Position numbers and translations under genes: made by a program. A DNA stretch of 32,795 bases from Streptomyces sp. DH41 (GTDB lineage: Bacteria; Actinomycetota; Actinomycetes; Streptomycetales; Streptomycetaceae), in the NCBI RefSeq assembly GCF_029813785.1, contig NZ_JARVKY010000045.1:1-32795 (forward strand), written 5' to 3'. Under the pieces are notes generated by a model that searched no databases, was not told the DNA's origin, and was given only the letters and a program-made list of their open reading frames with translations. Shown here one piece after another: positions 14,704-23,373 of this stretch (its first letter is position 1; each line of letters begins with the position of its first letter).

Positions 14704-16059
14704 GTGGAGCCCGACCTGTTCACCGCCGCAGCCGAAGAACGCCAGGAGAAGGACCCGACCGGCAGCCCCCTCGCCGTGCGGATGCGCCCGCGCACCCTCG
14801 ACGAGGTCGTCGGCCAGCAGCACCTGCTCAAGCCCGGATCACCCCTGCGCCGCCTGGTCGGTGAGGGCGGCTCCGGACCGGCCGGTCCCTCCTCGGTCAT
14901 CCTCTGGGGCCCGCCGGGCACCGGCAAGACCACCCTGGCGTACGTCGTCTCCAAGGCCACCAACAAGCGCTTCGTGGAACTGTCCGCGATCACCGCGGGC
15001 GTCAAGGAGGTCCGCGCGGTCATCGACGGCGCCCGCCGCGCGGTCGGCGGGTACGGCAAGGAGACCGTCCTCTTCCTCGACGAGATCCACCGTTTCAGCA
15101 AGGCCCAGCAGGACTCCCTGCTCCCGGCCGTCGAGAACCGCTGGGTCACCCTGATCGCGGCCACCACCGAGAACCCGTACTTCTCGATCATCTCCCCCCT
15201 GCTCTCCCGCTCCCTGCTCCTCACCCTCGAACCCCTCACCGACGACGACGTCCGGGACCTGCTCCGCCGGGCCCTGACCGACGAACGGGGCCTGAGGGAG
15301 GCCGTCGGCCTCCCCGAGGACACCGAGGAGCACCTGCTGCGCATCGCCGGCGGCGACGCCCGCCGTGCCCTGACCGCGCTGGAGGCAGCCGCCGGGGCCG
15401 CGCTGGACAAGGGCGAGACGGAGATCGCCCTGACCACGCTGGAGGAGACGGTCGACCGCGCCGCGGTGAAGTACGACCGCGACGGCGACCAGCACTACGA
15501 CGTCGCCAGCGCCCTGATCAAGTCCATCCGCGGCTCCGACGTGGACGCGGCCCTGCACTACCTGGCCCGGATGATCGAGGCCGGCGAGGACCCCCGGTTC
15601 ATCGCGCGCCGCCTGATGATCTCCGCCAGCGAGGACATCGGCCTGGCCGATCCGAACGCCCTGCCGATCGCCGTCGCCGCCGCGCAGGCCGTCGCCATGA
15701 TCGGCTTCCCCGAGGCAGGGCTCACCCTCAGCCACGCCACCATCGCCCTGGCCCTCGCCCCCAAGTCCAACGCCGCGACCACCGCCATCGGCGCCGCCCT
15801 GGACGACGTACGCAAGGGACACGCCGGACCGGTCCCCTCGCACCTGCGCGACAGCCACTACAAGGGCGCGGGCAAACTCGGGCACGGGCAGGGATACGTG
15901 TACCCGCACGACCTGCCGGAGGGCATCGCCGCCCAGCAGTACGCCCCGGACGAGCTGAAGGACCGCGCGTACTACACACCGACCCGGCACGGCGCCGAGG
16001 CCAGATACGCGGACGCGGTGGAGTGGACCCGCGGGCACCTCGGTCGCAAGCGGTCCTGA
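14704..16059 (+). CDS. rarA: Replication-associated recombination protein RarA (MgsA/WRNIP1 family AAA ATPase)
   Basis: RarA is a tetrameric AAA+ ATPase, related to clamp loaders, that acts at stalled or gapped replication forks. The 451-aa protein has PLAVRMRPRTLDEVVGQQHLL near the N-terminus, Walker A GPPGTGKTT (69-77), Walker B LFLDEIHR (123-130), sensor 1 AATTENPYF, and the long C-terminal tetramerisation region including RLMISASEDIGLADP and the HLRDSHYKGAGKLGHGQGYVYPHD segment. The GTG at 14704 fits the family N-terminus (EPDLF); starts further upstream would run into the intergenic hairpin. It differs from RuvB, which is also in this window, in lacking the winged helix. Confidence 0.95.
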   Translation: MEPDLFTAAAEERQEKDPTGSPLAVRMRPRTLDEVVGQQHLLKPGSPLRRLVGEGGSGPAGPSSVILWGPPGTGKTTLAYVVSKATNKRFVELSAITAGVKEVRAVIDGARRAVGGYGKETVLFLDEIHRFSKAQQDSLLPAVENRWVTLIAATTENPYFSIISPLLSRSLLLTLEPLTDDDVRDLLRRALTDERGLREAVGLPEDTEEHLLRIAGGDARRALTALEAAAGAALDKGETEIALTTLEETVDRAAVKYDRDGDQHYDVASALIKSIRGSDVDAALHYLARMIEAGEDPRFIARRLMISASEDIGLADPNALPIAVAAAQAVAMIGFPEAGLTLSHATIALALAPKSNAATTAIGAALDDVRKGHAGPVPSHLRDSHYKGAGKLGHGQGYVYPHDLPEGIAAQQYAPDELKDRAYYTPTRHGAEARYADAVEWTRGHLGRKRS

Positions 16060-16355
16060 GCAGCCTGTAGAATCGCTCGGAGCGCCGAGTCCCGTGCAGT
16101 CAGAACGGGACAACCGGCCGGAGCCCCCAGCGGGTTCCAGGAGCGTCGCGCACCGTCGACAGGTGTCGCGGGCAGCCCACCACCACCCGGAGTTCCGGGA
16201 GCGGTCGGTGGGCCACTCGCGTGCTGCACGTATGTGCCCAGACCAGGGGAGCGGCTGCCCGGCAGGTCCCGTGCGGACCCGGCGGGTTTCCCCGGCTGCG
16301 GATTGCGACCTCCCTCAACCCTGACAAGCCGGAAACCAGGAAAGAGACACAGACA
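16060..16355 (+). promoter_or_regulatory. Long structured leader region of rpsD
   Basis: This 296-base gap holds no convincing gene. A -10 candidate TAGAAT (16068-16073) sits at its start, implying an untranslated leader of about 275 bases. Three dyads could fold: GCCCACC (16175-16181) with GGTGGGC (16207-16213) enclosing CCCGG (16186-16190) with CCGGG (16195-16199), and GGTCC (16265-16269) with GGACC (16275-16279). Ribosomal protein S4 autoregulates by binding its leader in other bacteria, so an S4 operator is a reasonable but unproven reading. Confidence 0.45.
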
Positions 16356-16970
16356 GTGGCGAACCAGCCCCGTCCCAAGGTCAAGAAGTCGCGTGCCCTC
16401 GGCATCGCGCTGACCCCGAAGGCCGTCAAGTACTTCGAGGCCCGCCCCTACCCGCCGGGTGAGCACGGCCGCGGCCGCAAGCAGAACTCGGACTACAAGG
16501 TCCGTCTGCTCGAGAAGCAGCGTCTGCGCGCGCAGTACGACCTCAGCGAGCGTCAGCTCGTCCGCGCCTACGAGCGCGCCTCCAAGACCAACATGAAGAC
16601 CGGCGAGGCCCTGGTCATCGAGCTGGAGCGCCGCCTCGACGCGCTGGTCCTGCGTTCGGGCATCGCCCGCACGATCTACCAGGCCCGCCAGATGGTCGTC
16701 CACGGCCACATCCAGGTCAACGGCCAGAAGGTCGACAAGCCGTCCTTCCGCGTCCGTCCGGACGACGTCGTGCAGGTGCGCGAGCGCTCCAAGGAGAAGA
16801 CGCTCTTCACGATCGCCCGTGAAGGCGGCTTCGCCCCCGACGGCGAGACCCCGCGCTACCTCCAGGTGAACCTCAAGGCCCTTGCCTTCCGCCTGGACCG
16901 CGACCCGAACCGCAAGGAAATCCCGGTGATCTGCGACGAGCAGCTCGTCGTCGAGTACTACGCCCGCTGA
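16356..16970 (+). CDS. rpsD: 30S ribosomal protein S4
   Basis: S4 is a primary 16S rRNA-binding protein of the small subunit and often a translational autoregulator. The 204-aa product has the N-terminal S4 domain and the S4 RNA-binding motif (about 93-155) with RLDALVLRSGIARTIYQARQMV and GHIQVNGQKVDKPSFRV. The N-terminus lacks the four zinc-binding cysteines seen in the C+ form, so this is the zinc-independent (C-) form. The GTG start follows AGGAAAGAG (16338-16346). It stands alone, away from the alpha operon where S4 lies in many bacteria, as is usual in Streptomyces. It is convergent with the STAND ATPase gene, 46 bases away, with only weak dyads between. Confidence 0.97.
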   Translation: MANQPRPKVKKSRALGIALTPKAVKYFEARPYPPGEHGRGRKQNSDYKVRLLEKQRLRAQYDLSERQLVRAYERASKTNMKTGEALVIELERRLDALVLRSGIARTIYQARQMVVHGHIQVNGQKVDKPSFRVRPDDVVQVRERSKEKTLFTIAREGGFAPDGETPRYLQVNLKALAFRLDRDPNRKEIPVICDEQLVVEYYAR

Positions 16971-17016
16971 TCCCAGCAGACGCCGCTTCGGCAAGGCGCA
17001 GTACCTCCGCGGTACC

Positions 17017-19203
17017 TCAGCCCGCCGTCTCCCCGCCCTTCCGGGTGGGCGAGGCGGCGGGCTTCGCCGTCCGCGCGCCCGCCGTGGCACGCCGCCCGGC
17101 CCCGCGCGGCGCCGGCAGCGAGGCCGACACCCCGGGCCGCCGCAGCGCCCGCGACACCGCCTCCCGGCGGCCCAGCCGAGCCCCGTGCCGTACGCACTCC
17201 TCGTAGCGCTCGTCGCCCAGCTGCTCCCTGGCCGCCGCCTCGCACAGCTCGTGCGGCGCGTTGTAGTGCGCCGAGCCGAACAACGGCAGCCCCACCGACG
17301 GCCACATCCGCCCCGCCACGCCCTGCAGCACCGCGGCCTCCGCCGCGTCACCGTCCGCCACCGTGACCAGGGCCAGCAGCTCCACCGCCAGCACCGAGCC
17401 GAGCTGGTCCCGGAACCGGTGGGCACTGGCCAGGCAGTCGGCCAGCAACTCGCGGGCGCGTTTCGGCTCACCGTCGCTCCAGGCCGCGTAGGCCAGCACA
17501 TACAGGGCGTAGCCCCGGGTCCAGCGCTCGCCGTGGTCCTCGCACACCTGCCGGACGTCCTCGCACAGGCGCACCGCGTCCGGCATGTCACCCTGGAACG
17601 CCCGCGTCATCGCCAGTTCCACCTGGCCCATCAGGACGTTGCTGTTGAGCTCGCCGATCTCCCGGTAGCGCCGCAGCGCGGAACGCAGCAGTGTCTCCGC
17701 GCGCGGCATGTCGTCCGTGACCAGGGCAAGACAGCCGGTGCGGTGCTCCGCGTACGCCACCGCCGTCGGGTCGGCCGACAGCTCGGCCTCCTCCCGGCAC
17801 TCCTGCAGCGCCGCCAGCGCGGGCACCATGTCGCCCTGCAGGATCGCCACGTAGGCGAGCACCCACAGCGCCTTCAGCCGGGACTGCTCGCCCGCCGTGC
17901 GCTCCGGGTCCAGCCGCACCGCCTGCTCCAGCCAGCGCCGCCCCTCGGAAAGCCGTCCGCAGCCGACCCAGTGGAACCACAGGGCGCCCGCCAGATACTG
18001 GCCCAGATGCGCCTCGTCGGGCTCGGTCAGGCAGTGCTCCAGGGCGCTGCGCAGATTCGGCAGCTCCGCGTCCACCCGCGCGGTGACCTGGTGCTGGCGC
18101 GGCGAGAACCACTCCAGCTCGCACCAGGTCGCCAGGCCCACGTACCAGTCCCGGTGCCGCCGCCGCAGCCGCGCCGCGTCGCCGGTCGCCTCCAGCCAGT
18201 CGGCACCGTACGCCCGCACCGTGTCGAGCATCCGGTAGCGCACCCCCGCCGGGGTCTCCTCGCGGGTCAGCACGGACTGCGCGAGCAGCGCGGAGACCAC
18301 GTCGAGCACGTTGTCGGCGGGCAGCCCGTCGCCGCTGCACACGTACTCGGCGGCCTCCAGGTCGAACGGACCCGCGAACACCGACAGCCGTGCCCACAGC
18401 AGCCGCTCCGCCGGCGTGCACAGCTCGTGGCTCCAGCCGATCGCCGTACGCAGTGTCCGGTGCCGGGGCAGCGCGGTGCGGTCCCCGCCGGTCAGCAGGC
18501 GGAAGCGGTCGTCCAGCCGTTGCAGTACCTGCCCCGGTGACAGCGCGCCCAGCCGCCCCGCCGCCAGCTCGATCGCCAGCGGGATCCCGTCCAGGCGCCG
18601 GCACAGCTCCCGTACCTCCCCGTGGCCCTCGTCGAGATCGGCGTCGTACCCGTACGTCAGGTGCCGCTGCCCCGCCCGGACGGTCAGCAGCTCCACCGCC
18701 TCCTCCGGGCTCAGCGGCGCCAGCGGAAGCAGTTGCTCCCCGGCCACGCCCAGCGGTCTGCGTCCGACCGACAGGACCCGCAGCCCCGGGACGCGGCCCA
18801 GCAGGTCGGCCACCAGCGCGGCACAGGCGTCCACCAGGTGCTCGACCCCGTCGAGGACCAGGAGCAGTTCCCGCTCGGCGAGGTGGGCGAGCAGCGTCTC
18901 GCGCGGCAGCCGTCTCGTGTGGTCGGTCAGGCCCAGCGCCTCCACGACCGCGTAGTCGACGAACTCCTCGTCGCGCACCGGCGCCAGTTCCACCCGCCAC
19001 ACCCCGTCCCGGGGTGCGCACCGTCCGGCCGCCCGCGCCGCCAGCCGCGACTTCCCTACGCCGCCGGTCCCGGTCACGGTCACCAGTCGCCCGGAGCCCA
19101 GCGCCCGGGCCAGCTCCGCGAGTTCCGCCGCTCTGCCCACGAAGGTGTCGAGTTCCAGCGGGAGGTTGCCCTGCGGGATGCCGTCGCGCCGATGGTCTCG
19201 CAT
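17017..19203 (-). CDS. STAND/AfsR-like predicted ATPase with tetratricopeptide-like repeats
   Basis: The 728-aa protein resembles the NTPase and helical-repeat core of AfsR/LuxR-type (LAL) STAND regulators. Visible parts are LELDTFVGRAAELAELARAL (about 17-36), Walker A GTGGVGKS (45-52), a Walker B-like LLLVLDGVEHL (113-123), SVGRRPLGVAGEQLLPLAPLS (sensor region), the LDGIPLAIELAAGRLGAL GxP-type segment, and an arginine/leucine-rich winged/helical region. From about 370 on there are TPR-like repeats. I see neither an N-terminal OmpR/SARP winged helix nor a C-terminal LuxR helix-turn-helix; the tail is a basic Ala/Pro/Arg stretch. It may act by binding partners rather than DNA. The ATG at 19203 fits a leaderless promoter; a TTG at 19242 is inside that promoter and was rejected. 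Confidence 0.85.
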   Translation of the reverse strand: MRDHRRDGIPQGNLPLELDTFVGRAAELAELARALGSGRLVTVTGTGGVGKSRLAARAAGRCAPRDGVWRVELAPVRDEEFVDYAVVEALGLTDHTRRLPRETLLAHLAERELLLVLDGVEHLVDACAALVADLLGRVPGLRVLSVGRRPLGVAGEQLLPLAPLSPEEAVELLTVRAGQRHLTYGYDADLDEGHGEVRELCRRLDGIPLAIELAAGRLGALSPGQVLQRLDDRFRLLTGGDRTALPRHRTLRTAIGWSHELCTPAERLLWARLSVFAGPFDLEAAEYVCSGDGLPADNVLDVVSALLAQSVLTREETPAGVRYRMLDTVRAYGADWLEATGDAARLRRRHRDWYVGLATWCELEWFSPRQHQVTARVDAELPNLRSALEHCLTEPDEAHLGQYLAGALWFHWVGCGRLSEGRRWLEQAVRLDPERTAGEQSRLKALWVLAYVAILQGDMVPALAALQECREEAELSADPTAVAYAEHRTGCLALVTDDMPRAETLLRSALRRYREIGELNSNVLMGQVELAMTRAFQGDMPDAVRLCEDVRQVCEDHGERWTRGYALYVLAYAAWSDGEPKRARELLADCLASAHRFRDQLGSVLAVELLALVTVADGDAAEAAVLQGVAGRMWPSVGLPLFGSAHYNAPHELCEAAAREQLGDERYEECVRHGARLGRREAVSRALRRPGVSASLPAPRGAGRRATAGARTAKPAASPTRKGGETAG

Positions 19204-19212
19204 AAAACACGG

Positions 19213-19242
19213 AGCGTACTGAACCGAATTCACTCCGTACAA
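19213..19242 (-). promoter_or_regulatory. Promoter of the STAND ATPase gene, probably leaderless
   Basis: On the minus strand TTGTAC (19242-19237) and TACGCT (19218-19213) are 18 bp apart. The -10 ends nine bases before the ATG (19203), and no Shine-Dalgarno sequence lies between. Transcription probably starts at or within a base or two of the start codon. Confidence 0.55.
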
Positions 19243-19316
19243 TCGCTTCCCGGGACTTCACCGCATTCCGCCGCGCGCGGACGGTAATCCGGTACGGAGC
19301 CCCGCGCCCGGCGCGA

Positions 19317-19322
19317 TAGGCT
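19317..19322 (+). promoter_or_regulatory. Candidate -10 element for the DUF948-alaS gene run
   Basis: TAGGCT matches TAnnnT, about 54 bases before the DUF948 GTG. The -35 is not clear. It would be divergent from the STAND ATPase promoter, about 75 bp away. Confidence 0.4.
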
Positions 19323-19375
19323 CGGTGCACGACTTTCCCGATGTTCAGGCACGTCTTTCAGGGAGCGGGTGCACA

Positions 19376-19819
19376 GTGTCCGGTGGCGAGGTGGCCGGAA
19401 TCCTGGTGGCCGTCTTCTGGGCGATCCTGGTCTCCTTCCTCGCCGTCGCACTGGCGAGGCTGGCCCAGACGCTCAGGGCGACCACCAAGCTTGTGGCGGA
19501 CGTCACCGACCAGGCCGTCCCGCTGCTGTCCGACGCCTCCTCGGCGGTGCGCTCCGCGCAGACCCAGATCGACCGGGTCGACGCGATCGCCTCCGACGTC
19601 CAGGAGGTCACGTCGAACGCCTCCGCGCTGTCCACCACCGTGGCCTCCACCTTCGGCGGCCCCCTGGTCAAGGTCGCCGCGTTCGGGTACGGCGTACGGC
19701 GGGCACTCGGCGGTCGCAAGGAGGGCGAGCCCGCGGGCCCGGCCAAGCAGCCGCGGCGTACCGTGATCGTCGGCCGTACGATCCCGGCCGCGCGGCGGAC
19801 GAAGCGGAAGAAGGACTGA
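19376..19819 (+). CDS. DUF948 domain-containing membrane protein
   Basis: The 147-aa protein has one N-terminal membrane helix (about 5-27, AGILVAVFWAILVSFLAVALA) followed by a helical, coiled-coil-prone segment (about 30-95) typical of DUF948, and a basic C-terminal tail rich in Arg/Lys/Pro (KRKKD end). Function unknown; some DUF948 proteins in Firmicutes are annotated as general stress proteins. The GTG at 19376 follows GGGAG (19361-19365); a longer start at 19325 would add residues upstream of the ribosome binding site and was rejected. It is the first of a run with the small protein, alaS and ruvX, a conserved actinobacterial order. Confidence 0.85.
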   Translation: MSGGEVAGILVAVFWAILVSFLAVALARLAQTLRATTKLVADVTDQAVPLLSDASSAVRSAQTQIDRVDAIASDVQEVTSNASALSTTVASTFGGPLVKVAAFGYGVRRALGGRKEGEPAGPAKQPRRTVIVGRTIPAARRTKRKKD

Positions 19820-19826
19820 TCCAGCG

Positions 19827-20201
19827 ATGTTCCGCCGTACGTTCTGGTTCGGCACCGGCGTCGCCGCCGGTGTGTGGGCCACCACCAAGGTCAACCGGAA
19901 GCTCAGGCAGCTGACCCCCGAGAGTCTCGCCGCGACCGCGGCCAACAAGGCGCTCGACGCGGGCACCCGGCTCAAGGAGCGCGCGGTGGGCTTCGCGGTC
20001 GACGTGCGCGACAACATGGCCCAGCGGGAGGCCGAACTGGACGACGCGCTCGGGCTGAACGCCCCCGTCGACGGTGAACTCCCCGCACCCCGGCGGTACA
20101 CCGCCATCGAGAACCGCGGCACCGGGAAGATCGAGAACCGCAGCAACCCGACGTACGTCGACAGGACGACGTACTCGTACAACCGGAATGAGGACCACTG
20201 A
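19827..20201 (+). CDS. Small conserved protein upstream of alaS (DUF6167-like)
   Basis: The 124-aa product begins with a short, weakly hydrophobic segment (FWFGTGVAAGVWATTKV, about 6-22) that may insert in or sit on the membrane. A helical middle follows, then a polar tail with Tyr, Asn and Arg residues ending in YSYNRNEDH. I recognise it only as the small protein commonly found between the DUF948 gene and alaS in Streptomyces; its function is unknown. It starts seven bases after the DUF948 stop, and its TGA overlaps the alaS ATG (TGATG), so translation of alaS may depend on it. Confidence 0.8.
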   Translation: MFRRTFWFGTGVAAGVWATTKVNRKLRQLTPESLAATAANKALDAGTRLKERAVGFAVDVRDNMAQREAELDDALGLNAPVDGELPAPRRYTAIENRGTGKIENRSNPTYVDRTTYSYNRNEDH

Positions 20202-22873
20202 TGGAGTCGGCCGAGATTCGTCGCCGCTGGTTGAGCTTCTTCGAGGAGCGCGGTCACACCGTCGTCCCTTCGGCGTCGCTCATCGCGGACGACCCGACTC
20301 TGCTGCTGGTCCCGGCCGGCATGGTGCCCTTCAAGCCCTACTTCCTGGGTGAGGTCAAGCCGCCCTTCGACCGCGCCACGAGCGTGCAGAAGTGCGTGCG
20401 CACGCCGGACATCGAAGAGGTCGGCAAGACCACGCGGCACGGCACCTTCTTCCAGATGTGCGGCAACTTCTCCTTCGGCGACTACTTCAAGGAAGGCGCC
20501 ATCAAGTACGCCTGGGAGCTGCTCACCAGCCCCCAGGACAAGGGCGGTTACGGCCTCGACCCCGAGCGCCTGTGGATCACCGTCTACAAGGACGACGACG
20601 AGGCCGAGCGCATCTGGCACGACGTCGTGGGCGTCCCCTCCGAGCGCATCCAGCGGCTCGGCAAGAAGGACAACTACTGGTCCATGGGCGTCCCCGGCCC
20701 CTGCGGCCCCTGCTCCGAGATCAACTACGACCGCGGCCCCGAGTTCGGCGCCGAGGGCGGCCCCGCCGTCAACGACGAGCGGTACGTGGAGATCTGGAAC
20801 CTCGTCTTCATGCAGTACGAGCGGGGCGAGGGCATCGGCAAGGAGGACTTCGAGATCCTCGGGGACCTGCCGAGCCAGAACATCGACACCGGGCTCGGCC
20901 TGGAGCGGCTCGCCATGATTCTGCAGGGCGTGCAGAACATGTACGAGATCGACACCTCCATGGCCGTCATCAGGAAGGCCACCGACCTGACCGGCGTGGC
21001 CTACGGCGACGCCCACGCCTCCGACGTCTCCCTGCGCGTGGTCACCGACCACATGCGCACCTCGGTGATGCTCATCGGCGACGGCGTCACCCCCGGCAAC
21101 GAGGGCCGCGGCTATGTCCTGCGCCGCATCATGCGCCGCGCCATCCGCAACATGCGGCTGCTCGGCGCCACCGGTCCGGTCGTCAAGGACCTGATCGACG
21201 TCGTGATCGAGATGATGGGGCAGCAGTACCCCGAGCTGATCACCGACCGCGAGCGGATCGAGAAGGTCGCCCTCGCCGAGGAGAACGCCTTCCTGAAGAC
21301 GCTGAAGGCCGGCACCAACATCCTCGACACCGCCGTCAGCGACACCAAGGCCGCCGGTGGCGCCGTCCTCGCCGGCGACAAGGCGTTCCTGCTCCACGAC
21401 ACCTGGGGCTTCCCGATCGACCTCACCCTGGAGATGGCCGCCGAGCAGGGGCTCTCCGTGGACGAGGACGGGTTCCGCCGCCTCATGAAGGAGCAGCGGG
21501 AGCGCGCCAAGGCCGACGCCCAGGCCAAGAAGACCGGCCACGCCGGCACCGGCGCCTACCGCGAGATCGCCGACAAGGCCGGTGCCACCGACTTCGTCGG
21601 CTACAGCGACACCGAGAGCGAGTCCACGATCGTCGGCATCCTCGTCGACGGTGCCTCCTCCCCGGCCGCCACCGAGGGCGACGAGGTCGAGATCGTCCTC
21701 GACCGCACCCCGTTCTACGCCGAGGGCGGCGGCCAGATCGGTGACACCGGCCGTATCAGGGTCGACACCGGTGCCGTCATCGAGATCCGCGACTGCCAGA
21801 AGCCGGTGCCGGGCGTGTACGTCCACAAGGGCGTCGTCCAGGTCGGCGAGGTCACCGTCGGTGCCAAGGCCCAGGCCTCCATCGACGACCGGCGCCGTCA
21901 TGCGATCGCCCGCGCCCACTCGGCCACCCACCTCACCCACCAGGCCCTGCGCGACGCCCTCGGCCCGACGGCCGCCCAGGCCGGTTCCGAGAACCAGCCC
22001 GGCCGCTTCCGCTTCGACTTCGGCTCGCCGTCCGCCGTTCCGACGGCCGTGATGACCGACGTCGAGCAGAAGATCAACGAGGTGCTCGCCCGCGACCTCG
22101 ACGTGCGCGCCGATGTCATGGGCATCGACGAGGCCAAGAAGCAGGGCGCCATCGCCGAGTTCGGCGAGAAGTACGGCGAGCGCGTGCGCGTCGTGACCAT
22201 CGGCGACTTCTCCAAGGAGCTGTGCGGCGGCACCCACGTGCACAACACCGCCCAGCTCGGCCTGGTCAAGCTGCTCGGCGAGTCGTCCATCGGCTCCGGC
22301 GTGCGCCGTATCGAGGCCCTGGTCGGAGTGGATGCCTACAACTTCCTCGCCCGTGAGCACACGGTCGTCGCCCAGCTCCAGGAGCTGATCAAGGGCCGCC
22401 CGGAGGAGCTTCCGGAGAAGGTCTCCGCCATGCTCGGCAAGCTGAAGGACGCCGAGAAGGAGATCGAGAAGTTCCGCGCCGAGAAGGTCCTCCAGGCCGC
22501 CGGCTCGCTCGCCGACTCCGCCAAGGACGTGCGCGGCGTGGCCCTGGTGACCGGGCAGGTCCCGGACGGCACCACCGCGGATGACCTGCGCAAGCTGGTC
22601 CTCGACGTGCGCGGCCGCATCCAGGGCGGCCGGGCCGCGGTCGTCGCCCTGTTCACCACGGCGGGCGGCAAGCCCCTCACCGTCATCGCCACCAACGAGG
22701 CCGCCCGCGAGCGCGGTCTCAAGGCCGGTGACCTGGTGCGCTCCGCCGCCAAGACCCTCGGCGGCGGCGGTGGCGGCAAGCCGGACGTCGCCCAGGGCGG
22801 CGGCCAGAACCCGGCCGCCATCGGTGACGCCGTCGACGCCGTCGAGCGGCTCGTGGCGGACACCGCCAAGTGA
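20201..22873 (+). CDS. alaS: Alanine--tRNA ligase
   Basis: AlaS charges tRNA-Ala and clears mischarged Ser/Gly-tRNA-Ala. The 890-aa protein has the full class II layout. The catalytic core begins MESAEIRRRWLSFFEERGHTVVPS, with motif 2 in RHGTFFQMCGNFSFGDYFK and motif 3 in GLGLERLAMI. The editing domain has its zinc ligands H573 and H577 (HSATH) and C675/H679 (CGGTH). The C-terminal C-Ala/DHHA1 domain has a glycine-rich GGGGGGKPDVAQGGG loop near the end. ATG overlaps the upstream stop; the stop overlaps the ruvX GTG. Confidence 0.98.
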   Translation: MESAEIRRRWLSFFEERGHTVVPSASLIADDPTLLLVPAGMVPFKPYFLGEVKPPFDRATSVQKCVRTPDIEEVGKTTRHGTFFQMCGNFSFGDYFKEGAIKYAWELLTSPQDKGGYGLDPERLWITVYKDDDEAERIWHDVVGVPSERIQRLGKKDNYWSMGVPGPCGPCSEINYDRGPEFGAEGGPAVNDERYVEIWNLVFMQYERGEGIGKEDFEILGDLPSQNIDTGLGLERLAMILQGVQNMYEIDTSMAVIRKATDLTGVAYGDAHASDVSLRVVTDHMRTSVMLIGDGVTPGNEGRGYVLRRIMRRAIRNMRLLGATGPVVKDLIDVVIEMMGQQYPELITDRERIEKVALAEENAFLKTLKAGTNILDTAVSDTKAAGGAVLAGDKAFLLHDTWGFPIDLTLEMAAEQGLSVDEDGFRRLMKEQRERAKADAQAKKTGHAGTGAYREIADKAGATDFVGYSDTESESTIVGILVDGASSPAATEGDEVEIVLDRTPFYAEGGGQIGDTGRIRVDTGAVIEIRDCQKPVPGVYVHKGVVQVGEVTVGAKAQASIDDRRRHAIARAHSATHLTHQALRDALGPTAAQAGSENQPGRFRFDFGSPSAVPTAVMTDVEQKINEVLARDLDVRADVMGIDEAKKQGAIAEFGEKYGERVRVVTIGDFSKELCGGTHVHNTAQLGLVKLLGESSIGSGVRRIEALVGVDAYNFLAREHTVVAQLQELIKGRPEELPEKVSAMLGKLKDAEKEIEKFRAEKVLQAAGSLADSAKDVRGVALVTGQVPDGTTADDLRKLVLDVRGRIQGGRAAVVALFTTAGGKPLTVIATNEAARERGLKAGDLVRSAAKTLGGGGGGKPDVAQGGGQNPAAIGDAVDAVERLVADTAK

Positions 22874-23373
22874 GCGACTCGATGAACGGCCAGCCGGACG
22901 GCCCGGTCATGCGCCGCGGCCGCCGGCTGGCGATCGACGTCGGGGACGCCCGTATCGGGGTCGCCTCCTGCGACCCCGACGGAATCCTCGCCACGCCGGT
23001 GGAGACCGTTCCCGGACGCGACATCCCGGCGGCCCACCGCCGCCTGCGACAGCTGGTCGAGGAGTACGAACCGATCGAGGTCGTCGTCGGTCTCCCTCGT
23101 TCCCTCAAGGGGGGCGAGGGCCCGGCCGCGGTCAAGGTCAGGGGCTTCGCCCAGGAGCTGGCCCGCGGTATCGCGCCGTTGCCGGTCAGGCTCGTCGACG
23201 AGCGGATGACGACGGTGTCCGCCAGTCAGGGGCTGCGCGCCTCGGGAGTGAAGTCCAAGAAGGGCCGGTCCGTCATCGACCAGGCCGCCGCTGTGATCAT
23301 CCTCCAGCAGGCACTGGAATCCGAACGGGTGTCAGGCAGGGCCCCCGGTGAGGGCGTCGAAGTGGTCATCTGA
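22870..23373 (+). CDS. ruvX: Holliday junction resolvase-like protein RuvX (YqgF)
   Basis: YqgF/RuvX proteins have an RNase H-like fold; they are linked to 16S rRNA 5'-end processing and proposed as alternative Holliday junction resolvases. The 167-aa product has the acidic site residues in LAIDVGDARIGVA, VVVGLPRSLKG and LVDERMTT, followed by SKKGRSVIDQAAAVIILQ. GTG at 22870 overlaps the alaS stop (GTGA), giving a short polar N-terminal extension; ATG at 22882 is an alternative. It lies between alaS and mltG, a widely conserved neighbourhood. Confidence 0.93.
   Translation: MSDSMNGQPDGPVMRRGRRLAIDVGDARIGVASCDPDGILATPVETVPGRDIPAAHRRLRQLVEEYEPIEVVVGLPRSLKGGEGPAAVKVRGFAQELARGIAPLPVRLVDERMTTVSASQGLRASGVKSKKGRSVIDQAAAVIILQQALESERVSGRAPGEGVEVVI

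Noticed and set aside
19358..22360. Very long minus-strand open frame opposite alaS and the DUF948 gene
   Set aside because: It mirrors the codon pattern of the coding strand in high-GC DNA, has Val/Gly/Asp/Leu-rich composition and no recognisable domain, and overlaps well-supported genes.
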